From contig JBBKWJ010000223.1 of the NCBI GenBank assembly GCA_037968895.1, positions 1 through 10,415 on the forward strand: DNA of 10,415 bases. Reading direction: 5' to 3'. This DNA is from JBBKWJ01 sp037968895. GTDB lineage: Bacteria > Actinomycetota > Acidimicrobiia > Acidimicrobiales > SZUA-35. A model generated the notes under the pieces. That model was not told the origin of the DNA. It saw only the letters and a list, made by a program, of their open reading frames with translations, and did no database searches. This document shows positions 1 to 5,692 of this stretch, in pieces. Every line of letters begins with the position of its first letter. The first letter of the stretch is position 1. The translations under genes and the position numbers were made by a program.

Positions 1-360
1 GGCGACCGCGTATTCGTGTCTGAGATCGCGCTCAAAGGCCGCATTGCGCGAATTGACGAGGAACTCTTCCTCCGTCGAGTCCATGCAGGATCCTATTCAT
101 CGATGTTGAACAAGAAGGAACGGGCGCGCTGGTTTGACGAGTCGAATACAACCGGGGGTAAAGGTGTGGTCAACCGCATTCGAGAGCATCATGCTGCGCT
201 GAAGCGTGATTCCACCGACAGGGCCACCTATACCGCTGGACTCGTAACGCTTCTCATTCGATTCCCGCTTGTTCTTGCGAAATCCCAAACGTTCATTCTG
301 CTGCAAAAGGCCTTGGGACTCTTTGGCAAGCAGATCGGCCCCGGTCGGTTCGCCTCATAA
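1..360 (+). CDS. Family 2 glycosyltransferase, C-terminal part (5' end outside window)
   Basis: The reading frame is open from base 1, and the first codons (GDRVFVSEIALKGR) already read as protein. The gene therefore enters from the left, and the GTG at 16 is not its real start. The visible 119 residues match the end of GT-A fold family 2 glycosyltransferases. An acidic residue plus 'RVFVSEIALKGRIARIDEELFLRRVHAGS' is the usual tail after the catalytic core, where a Leu-rich helix and an 'R-R-x-H-x-G-S' strand close the acceptor side. A hydrophobic stretch near the end (LVTLLIRFPLVLAKS) could lie on the membrane. The enzyme would transfer a sugar from a nucleotide donor to the growing lipid-linked repeat unit on the cytoplasmic face. 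The DXD and nucleotide-binding parts are outside the window, so donor and acceptor cannot be guessed. The gene converges on the Wzz/kinase gene, with 61 bases between the two stops. Confidence 0.7.
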   Translation, partial: GDRVFVSEIALKGRIARIDEELFLRRVHAGSYSSMLNKKERARWFDESNTTGGKGVVNRIREHHAALKRDSTDRATYTAGLVTLLIRFPLVLAKSQTFILLQKALGLFGKQIGPGRFAS

Positions 361-370
361 GCGACGCGTC

Positions 371-402
371 GAAGGCACACTCCGTTTCCGAAGCGTGCCT
401 TC
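371..402 (+). terminator. Hairpin between convergent genes, candidate terminator
   Basis: A perfect 8-base inverted repeat (GAAGGCAC at 371-378, GTGCCTTC at 395-402) encloses a 16-base loop. It sits 10 bases after the stop of the left glycosyltransferase and 20 bases beyond the stop of the convergent Wzz/kinase gene. The plus strand continues TTACC, a poor U-run; the minus strand has none. It could stop transcription from the left gene or serve both directions, but the large loop and weak T tract make this a moderate call. Confidence 0.45.
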
Positions 403-421
403 TTACCGTCTGATCTCCGAG

Positions 422-2473
422 CTACTTGCCTGACCGGCCGCTGCTACGCGGTCCGCTTTTGCTCTCGTCGCTGCTGTTCTGACCGCTGCTCCGAGGCCCG
501 CCCTTGCTTGGGCCGTTGTTGCTTTGACCACTATTGCTTTGACCACTATTGCTTTGGCCACTGTTGCTTTGCCCACTGTCGCGTGCCCCACTGCCGCTCG
601 AGCCAGTTTTACTTGAGCCACTACTGCTCGAACCGCTACTGCCTGGGTTAGTCGGCAGTGGCCGTTTTTCGACCACAACTTCGGTTGTAGTGCCGCGTGC
701 ATCGCTGGCTGGTGTTGCAGGAGCCTGGCGGGCTCTTGCCGGAGCCACTGCTGGCTCGGTTCGATTCGGCGTCGCATTACGGCCGGCGCCGATATTAGGC
801 CGACGTCGTGAGACCGGAGCAAGCGTTGGCTGACCAGTGCTGGGCATGCCCGACTTCTTGTCACCGGAAGTTCCGTAGTAGCTCGGTTGCTTCACGCGAC
901 CACCAACGAGGACGAGCGCAACGTTGGTTGCACCGGCGTTACGGAGGTTTTGCAGGGCGGATGCTACGTCCTTGCGATGGGACTCTTCGAGTCGCACAAT
1001 GAGAATCGTCAAGTCGCTGGCACCAGCGATAGCCCTGGCATCGCTAACCGGAAGAACCGGTGCGGCGTCGACCACAACAAGGGCGTTTTCTGCGATGCTC
1101 TTGACCTGGCGGACCAGCTGGTTTGAGCCCATGAAGTCGGCAGGATTGCCCGAGTAGATTCCAGCCGGAACAAACGAGAAACCGGGGTCTTGCTCGTCAA
1201 ATGTGCGCTCAAGCGAGTCGAGCTGACGCTTGTACAGAACCAGGTCGGTGAGACCAGGAGCCAGATCGACGCCGAAGTGCTCGTGAGTCACTGGACGACG
1301 AAGGTCACCGTCGATAAGCACTACTCGATCATCTGGTCCAGCCATCGACCACGCAAAGTTGGCGCTGAACGTGGTCTTGCCTTCGGCGGGCTGCGAGCTC
1401 GTCACCACGACGAGACGGACGCCCTTCTCGAGCATCATGAAGCGAAGTGAGGTTCGAACTTGGTAAATCGCCTCGCTGTAGGCCGAACCCGGTTCAGACA
1501 GCACCGTGAGTGCACGACGTTTACGAACCGATGCCTGATACGGAAGCGTTCCGAGAATCGCCAGATCGGGGAACGCGGCCTCGACGTCAGTGACGTCGCG
1601 GAGCGAATCGTCCATGTTGTATACAGTCACTGCAAGCAGCAGGCCGAGGATGAGGCCGACGAGCTCGGCAACGATGAATCCTCGAATACCCGAGTTTGGC
1701 AGTGGTTCAGCTGGTACGAAGGCAGCGTTCGAAACGCTCGCGATACCCGTCTTCGCCAGGTTCTGGGCCAGCCTGAAGTCTGAGCGCTGCGTAATCATCG
1801 CAGTCTCTTCCGCGTCGAGCGCTGTGAGCTGTGCGTCGAGCGCCGACTCGAGTGAAGAAATTGCTGCCTCTTCACGGGCGTACTGATTGCCCTCAGGGTC
1901 GAGCGTTGCGAGGTTCGCGATCTTCGCGTCGAGGTCGGTCCGAAGCACTGCTCGGTTTTCACGAATCAGGGCGAGCTGCTCATCGAGCAACACGATCGAA
2001 CTGTCGTAGCTGAGAACCGCGGCTTCACGACGCTGGGCGACATAGGCACCGGCGTAAGTGTTCGCCATCTCAGCCGAATCGGGGGCAGTTGCGGCCTGTG
2101 CGGTAAACGTGAGCACCTCGGAGGTTTCGCTTGCCTCGATCGTGACATCAACGTCGTCAAGGTCGACGAATGGCTCGATGTTGAGACGGCTTGACACTTC
2201 GTTGCGCACAACATCGCTCTTGGCGAAACTCACCTCGTTGCGCAGGAAGTTTGGGTCGAAGGTGCCCTGTTGATTGGCCAACGACTCCTGGGCCTGTGTC
2301 TCTTGCACGAGCACATCGGCCGATGCCTCGTACACAGCTGCGCCCCGGCCGAGCAGGAACCAGGCGAGAAAGCCAAGTACCAGTATTGGCAAGGCCACAA
2401 GCCATGGATATCGCTGCGCCGCCTTCAAATAGTCGGAGGTGCTGAGATCAGCTCTCTGTCCGTAGTTAGCCAT
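422..2473 (-). CDS. Wzz/BY-kinase fusion (polysaccharide co-polymerase with tyrosine-autokinase ATPase)
   Basis: This 683-residue protein has the layout of actinobacterial polysaccharide co-polymerases, which control chain length and export at the cytoplasmic membrane. A first membrane segment lies at about 23-42. An extracytoplasmic Wzz region follows to about 262, with a helical, probably coiled-coil part at about 160-225. A second membrane segment lies at about 265-286. The cytoplasmic ATPase has Walker A around 361-368 (QPAEGKTT, Lys366), Walker A' at 384-394 (VVLIDGDLRRP) and Walker B at about 465-470 (Asp469), then PVSDAR. Compared with the usual PGEGKS/T and IDTPP, it reads PAEGKTT and VDAAP. 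From about 536 the chain becomes a disordered Pro/Ser/Gly/Asn tail with no tyrosine; the last tyrosines are Tyr532-Tyr533. The ATG at 2473 has GAGGG six bases upstream and overlaps the polymerase gene by 8 bases (ATGGCTAA), so translation is probably coupled. Autophosphorylation is inferred from the family, not shown. Confidence 0.9.
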   Translation of the reverse strand: MANYGQRADLSTSDYLKAAQRYPWLVALPILVLGFLAWFLLGRGAAVYEASADVLVQETQAQESLANQQGTFDPNFLRNEVSFAKSDVVRNEVSSRLNIEPFVDLDDVDVTIEASETSEVLTFTAQAATAPDSAEMANTYAGAYVAQRREAAVLSYDSSIVLLDEQLALIRENRAVLRTDLDAKIANLATLDPEGNQYAREEAAISSLESALDAQLTALDAEETAMITQRSDFRLAQNLAKTGIASVSNAAFVPAEPLPNSGIRGFIVAELVGLILGLLLAVTVYNMDDSLRDVTDVEAAFPDLAILGTLPYQASVRKRRALTVLSEPGSAYSEAIYQVRTSLRFMMLEKGVRLVVVTSSQPAEGKTTFSANFAWSMAGPDDRVVLIDGDLRRPVTHEHFGVDLAPGLTDLVLYKRQLDSLERTFDEQDPGFSFVPAGIYSGNPADFMGSNQLVRQVKSIAENALVVVDAAPVLPVSDARAIAGASDLTILIVRLEESHRKDVASALQNLRNAGATNVALVLVGGRVKQPSYYGTSGDKKSGMPSTGQPTLAPVSRRRPNIGAGRNATPNRTEPAVAPARARQAPATPASDARGTTTEVVVEKRPLPTNPGSSGSSSSGSSKTGSSGSGARDSGQSNSGQSNSGQSNSGQSNNGPSKGGPRSSGQNSSDESKSGPRSSGRSGK
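519..578 (-). repeat. Four tandem 15-base units in the Wzz/kinase tail
   Basis: The plus strand carries TTGCTTTGACCACTA twice, exactly, at 519-533 and 534-548. TTGCTTTGGCCACTG (549-563) and TTGCTTTGCCCACTG (564-578) follow, and a fifth degenerate unit lies at 579-593. On the coding minus strand this spells repeated Ser-Gly-Gln-Ser-Asn, roughly residues 632-652 of the Wzz/kinase protein. The period is a multiple of three, so gain or loss of units would keep the frame. The two identical units suggest recent slippage or duplication. Confidence 0.85.
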
Positions 2474-3716
2474 GATTGACCCTCACTTCAGCTGTCTGAA
2501 CGACCTGGATGTCGCCCGCCTGTTCATCATCTGTGTCTTCGCCTGTCGGCCGCCGGTAGGCAGCGATCAGACCAAACAGAGCGATGATGAGGACTCTGTT
2601 TCCGTTGATGTCCGAGCTGAACATCGATGTGAACGCCCAGAATGTCAAGAGAGCAAAATGTCGTGGACCGCAGGTTGCCGTCGACGACCACACCCGTTTG
2701 CCCACGTAACCAACGCCGAGCACAAAGACAAATGCGCACAACACGCCAGCTTCGAGCGCGAGCTCAAGAATGAGATTGTGGGGATAGTCGGCAAGCGAGC
2801 CGATCTTCCCTGACTCGGCAAATTGGCCGAATCCGATGCCTTCTGGCCAGATCTTGATGTTGTGGATTGCTTCACCCCAAAGGGCGGAGCGAGACGTTGA
2901 GCCGGTTTCGCCGGCGTTGCTGAAAATTCTTTCGCCCGATTCCGCGAGCACTGCGTTTCCGAGGCCAGCCATAACCGCGAGCGACGCCACGATGGCTACA
3001 GCTGCGAGACGGCCACGCAGCACTCGGTAACGAATCCCCGAGAGGAATACAGCCACAATCAAGGCGAGCAAAGGGCCTCGAGATGCGGCGCCAAGCAAGA
3101 CGGCGGCGCCGGCCACGGCGAGCGCAAACCGTAAGACCTTCGGGAGCCTATTTGCGCCGCCAAACATGATCCAGATAACCACCGTCGCGCCAAGGCGTCC
3201 GGCGGCGATTGGGTTGAGCGCAGCCTCTGCGTCAGAGCCGCGCATACCGATGTCGACGCCAGCGACGATTTCTGCGACCGCCACGAGCACACCGAAGGCG
3301 GCTAATCCGAAGACGCCGCGCCAGAAGTAGTTTAAATCGCTCGGTCGCCTGGTGAGGAAAGCAACGGTTACGCAAAGAGGGATAAGAACCTCGACGATGC
3401 CGCTGAGCTTGTCTGATGCAACTTCGGAGTTGTCGATAAAGAGGAAACCTGGCATAGCGAGAACGAGCCCGACAAGAACGGGAACCAGCGCTGAGCCGCC
3501 ACCAGACCCGCTTGGTAGGGCAAGAAGAAAGCAACCAACTGCGACGCCGAGGGCGATAGTCGGAAGAATGGAACCGGGCCCCAGAAGGGCGAGGCCGAGG
3601 CCAACGTGGCCTGAAATGGCGACGATCCCGGCAGCCGTCAACCCAACAAGGCGAATGCCATCGCCTGGTTCGATTGGTGGTTCATCAAGCTGTTGCACTG
3701 GGAAGGCTTGGATCAT
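2466..3716 (-). CDS. Wzy-like polysaccharide polymerase / O-antigen ligase family membrane protein
   Basis: This 416-residue, very hydrophobic protein has about ten to twelve predicted membrane segments, starting near residue 22 and ending near 387. It carries the marks of the O-antigen ligase/polymerase superfamily. One is an Arg after a small-residue membrane segment (ASRGPLLAL, Arg213). Then comes a periplasmic loop with Arg276 (STSRSALW), then PEGIGFGQF at 291-299, and then YPHNLILELALEAG at 311-324 with His313. In this family the Arg and His residues of the loops handle the undecaprenyl-pyrophosphate donor. The likely job is to join lipid-linked repeat units on the outer face of the membrane. 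A ligase attaching glycan to another acceptor is the alternative; a Wzz partner next door favours polymerase. The short charged C-terminus (about 390-416) is cytoplasmic. The start overlaps the acetyltransferase stop as ATGA, with no clear Shine-Dalgarno, consistent with translational coupling. Confidence 0.85.
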   Translation of the reverse strand: MIQAFPVQQLDEPPIEPGDGIRLVGLTAAGIVAISGHVGLGLALLGPGSILPTIALGVAVGCFLLALPSGSGGGSALVPVLVGLVLAMPGFLFIDNSEVASDKLSGIVEVLIPLCVTVAFLTRRPSDLNYFWRGVFGLAAFGVLVAVAEIVAGVDIGMRGSDAEAALNPIAAGRLGATVVIWIMFGGANRLPKVLRFALAVAGAAVLLGAASRGPLLALIVAVFLSGIRYRVLRGRLAAVAIVASLAVMAGLGNAVLAESGERIFSNAGETGSTSRSALWGEAIHNIKIWPEGIGFGQFAESGKIGSLADYPHNLILELALEAGVLCAFVFVLGVGYVGKRVWSSTATCGPRHFALLTFWAFTSMFSSDINGNRVLIIALFGLIAAYRRPTGEDTDDEQAGDIQVVQTAEVRVNHG

Positions 3717-4294
3717 GTCAGTTCGTCACGATGTCGGGGGTTCGCAAAACTCGGCGTAAATGTTGTCGAGTTGATGGCGTCACGATGTCGAGCGAGGTCG
3801 TCTTCAGATTCGAACCGTGACCGTAAGACCTTAGCGGGCACGCCAGCGACCACTTGTCCTTCTGGCACATCGCGGGTCACAACGCTTCCAGCCGCAACAA
3901 TAGCGAAGTCGCCAATTGTGACGCCAACCATGACAATTGCGTTCTGTCCGATCCAGACGTCTTGGCCAATCTTTGTCGGACGAAGCGGTTCGCGACCAGC
4001 GAACACCATCGGGGTACCGACAATGCCGGTCGGGTGATCGGCGCCGACGATGCTGGCACCAGCTGCGAGCATCGTGTATTTGCCAATCTCGACACCGCTT
4101 TGCACCGTGCAGCCAGGCGCAATGAACACATAGTCGCCAGCAACTAGGTCAGGCGAAATCGTCGATCCGCCAGTCACCAGGGCTGTCGGGCTGACGCCCT
4201 TGGTGCGGTATCGAACGCGACTAACGGCAGCCTTCGACGAACGGAACGTTCGATAGAGCGGACCACTGCGGTCGAAAAGGGAATGAAAAGGCAT
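3713..4294 (-). CDS. Left-handed beta-helix O-acetyltransferase (CatB/WcaF-like)
   Basis: As called, this is 193 residues. Hexapeptide-repeat turns run through about 40-145 (for example SPDLVAGDYVFIAPG, VEIGKYTMLAAGASIVG, KIGQDVWIGQNAIVMVGVTIGDFAIVAAGSVV) and end in the family's DVPEGQVVAGVPAKVLR at 142-158. His87 in GADHPTG matches the catalytic histidine of the CatB-type (xenobiotic acetyltransferase) branch, with the usual loop insertion (about 88-106) between helix coils. The protein should act as a trimer in the cytoplasm and move an acetyl group from acetyl-CoA to a sugar hydroxyl or amine, probably of the repeat unit made by this locus. I chose the ATG at 4294 because MPFHSLFDRSG begins family-like sequence. 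The frame stays open to an ATG at 4408, but the extra 38 residues have no hydrophobic pattern or family resemblance and contain a hairpin. Neither start has a good Shine-Dalgarno. It is the first gene of the minus-strand operon. Confidence 0.8.
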   Translation of the reverse strand: MPFHSLFDRSGPLYRTFRSSKAAVSRVRYRTKGVSPTALVTGGSTISPDLVAGDYVFIAPGCTVQSGVEIGKYTMLAAGASIVGADHPTGIVGTPMVFAGREPLRPTKIGQDVWIGQNAIVMVGVTIGDFAIVAAGSVVTRDVPEGQVVAGVPAKVLRSRFESEDDLARHRDAINSTTFTPSFANPRHRDELT

Positions 4295-4337
4295 TGGTGG
4301 CCAGGTTAGACGTTGCGTCACCGCTGCCGATGGAGCA

Positions 4338-4362
4338 GTGGCACCCAACGCCCTTGGGCCAC
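4338..4362. other. Bulged hairpin in the divergent control region
   Basis: GTGG (4338-4341) and CCCAA (4344-4348) pair with TTGGG (4354-4358) and CCAC (4359-4362). This leaves a 2-base bulge (CA) and a 5-base loop (CGCCC). If the acetyltransferase starts at 4294, the element lies in the minus-strand leader, about 45 bases before the start. It could be a leader RNA structure, a protein-binding palindrome, or chance in GC-rich DNA. No known riboswitch class is recognised. Confidence 0.3.
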
Positions 4363-4420
4363 CGGCCCCCACGCATGAGTCGATCGCCTCAGTTGGGGAT
4401 GGGTGCATGCCAATGGTCGG

Positions 4421-4449
4421 TTGTTATTGCCCTACTTGGTGTCTAGAAC
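4421..4449 (+). promoter_or_regulatory. Candidate sigma70-type promoter for the plus-strand genes
   Basis: TTGTTA (4421-4426) and TAGAAC (4444-4449) are separated by exactly 17 bases, each matching four of six consensus positions. Transcription would start near 4456, giving a leader of about 40 bases before the glycosyltransferase GTG at 4498. It lies in the divergent gap, where a promoter is required. The match is ordinary and based on sequence alone. No equally good promoter was found for the minus-strand operon. Confidence 0.35.
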
Positions 4450-4497
4450 AGTGTCATCGCTATCGCCAACCGGCAGCGGCGACCGAACGGAGCAGCG

Positions 4498-5616
4498 GTG
4501 CAAGCCACGTCGAAACCACGAGTCGCAATCGTGTATCACTTCTTGCCTAATTACCGGCAAGGTGTCTTCGATGCGCTCGCTGACCATCCCGATTGGGACG
4601 TCGACTTCATTACCGGCCATTCCCGACCAGGCCAAGAGGGCGTGCCCGAGGCCGAAGGTCTCGACCCCCTCATCGTGAACAACCGCTGGCTCAGGGACGT
4701 ATTTCTGTGGCAAAGCGGACTTCTCAAGACCCTACGCAAGGGCGACTACGACGCAATTGTCATGCTCGGAAGCTGGCTCTATCTTTCGTCGTGGGCCGCT
4801 GCGGTCCAAGCAAAGCTCTCACGGACCCCGGTGTTGTACTGGACTCACGGCTGGAAAGAACCAGAAGCCAATCTCCAAGGATTCCTCCGACGACGATTCT
4901 TTAAGCTCGGCCAAAAACTTCTGTTATACGGCCATCGAGCAGCCGAGATCGGCAAAACCTACGGCTGGAATGATGACGACCTCGTCGTGATTGGGAACTC
5001 CCTGCCCATGCCAGCCAAGGACCAGGCCATCGACCCTTGGGTCGGCTCGCAACTTGATGATCCGTCGCTGCCGACCGCAATCTGGATCTCTCGCGTAATT
5101 CAGGAGAAGGCCCCCGAGATGGCGATCGAGGCCGTTGCCTTAGCCGCAGAGCGGGGCAAACCAATCAACCTGATCGTCATCGGCGGCGGGCCAGACGAAG
5201 CAGCAATGAAGACCTTCGCCTCGGCCCGCTGTCCTGGGCGGGTGCATTTCTGCGGCCCAGTGCACGATCAGCGGGAACTCGCCTCCATCTTCGCAGTCGG
5301 CGCTGTCACCGTGGTTCCCGACTACGGAGGCCTCTCAATTCCACACTCGTTAATTCATGGCGTCCCTGTTGTCGCGAACGACGACCCACCGTCGAATGGG
5401 CCTGATTATGAGTACCTCTACCCCGAGACCAATGGCTCAACGTTTCCCCGTGGCGACGTGAACGCATTCACCGAGCAGGTCGTGCGATGGGCCTTCGACG
5501 AGCAGATGACGGCTGACCGCAAACGAGCAATAGAGGATCGTGCCCGTGAAGATGCCTCTCCGACACTTGGTGCCGAACGGATATTCTCAGCAATCGACGC
5601 GTGTCTGGCCAAATGA
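4498..5616 (+). CDS. GT4-like (GT-B fold) glycosyltransferase
   Basis: This 372-residue protein starts at a GTG with GGAG (4489-4492) five bases upstream. The N-terminal Rossmann half (about 7-170) begins with RVAIVYHFLPNYRQGVFDAL, and contains the GSW loop at 91-93 and YWTHGW at 114-119. The C-terminal donor half starts near 193 with IWISRVIQEKAPEMAIEAV, then LIVIGGGPDEA at 225-235, then the donor-site loop DYGGLSIPHSLIHGVPVVAND at 275-295. This is the GT4 order, with Lys204 in the usual phosphate-contacting position. The loop where many GT4 enzymes have E-x7-E reads Asp275-x7-His283. The GLS-x-x-H pattern is, from memory, seen in a branch of LPS/capsule GT4 enzymes. The enzyme should add a sugar, with retention of configuration if it is GT4, to the lipid-linked repeat unit in the cytoplasm. 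Donor and acceptor are not predictable. It is the first gene of the rightward group, 76 bases before the lipoprotein. Confidence 0.85.
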   Translation: MQATSKPRVAIVYHFLPNYRQGVFDALADHPDWDVDFITGHSRPGQEGVPEAEGLDPLIVNNRWLRDVFLWQSGLLKTLRKGDYDAIVMLGSWLYLSSWAAAVQAKLSRTPVLYWTHGWKEPEANLQGFLRRRFFKLGQKLLLYGHRAAEIGKTYGWNDDDLVVIGNSLPMPAKDQAIDPWVGSQLDDPSLPTAIWISRVIQEKAPEMAIEAVALAAERGKPINLIVIGGGPDEAAMKTFASARCPGRVHFCGPVHDQRELASIFAVGAVTVVPDYGGLSIPHSLIHGVPVVANDDPPSNGPDYEYLYPETNGSTFPRGDVNAFTEQVVRWAFDEQMTADRKRAIEDRAREDASPTLGAERIFSAIDACLAK

Positions 5617-5629
5617 ACCTTTCAAGTAG

Positions 5630-5648
5630 CCGCGTACAGACCACGCGG
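5630..5648 (+). other. Short GC-rich hairpin between glycosyltransferase and lipoprotein genes
   Basis: CCGCGT (5630-5635) and ACGCGG (5643-5648) form a perfect 6-base stem with a 7-base loop, 13 bases after the glycosyltransferase stop. The following ATTCTCTG is only loosely T-rich. It may be a weak or partial terminator, an mRNA-stabilising end, or chance. Confidence 0.3.
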
Positions 5649-5661
5649 ATTCTCTGTAAAC

Positions 5662-5691
5662 ATGCAGGGTTCACGAACTCGGGCGGAGTGA
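5662..5691 (+). promoter_or_regulatory. Possible 9-codon leader minigene before the lipoprotein
   Basis: ATG at 5662 opens a nine-codon frame (MQGSRTRAE) ending at TGA 5689-5691, one base before the lipoprotein ATG at 5693. The lipoprotein's own GGAG (5685-5688) lies inside it. A ribosome finishing the minigene would stop on the next gene's start. There is no Shine-Dalgarno in front of the minigene ATG, so it may be fortuitous. Confidence 0.15.
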
Positions 5692-5692
5692 T

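Noticed and set aside
16..360. The left glycosyltransferase fragment as a complete small gene starting at GTG 16
   Set aside because: The frame is open and protein-like right up to base 1, and the sequence matches only the tail of a larger family, so it is a gene cut by the window edge.
519..593. Short direct repeats as a possible CRISPR array
   Set aside because: Units are 15 bases and contiguous with no spacers, and they lie inside a coding tail.
403..864. Minus-strand open frame of 153 codons with Ala/Val/Lys repeats
   Set aside because: It is another frame of the repetitive Wzz/kinase tail; its repeats are only the 15-base tandem units read out of frame, and the real frame has clear domains upstream.
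1460..1783. Plus-strand open frame of 107 codons inside the Wzz/kinase gene
   Set aside because: It is antisense to the Wzz region and its second membrane segment; composition is what a shadow frame gives.
4295..4408. N-terminal extension of the acetyltransferase to the ATG at 4408
   Set aside because: The 38 extra residues show no domain, signal or family similarity and no ribosome site; the internal ATG at 4294 begins family-like sequence. The longer form remains possible.
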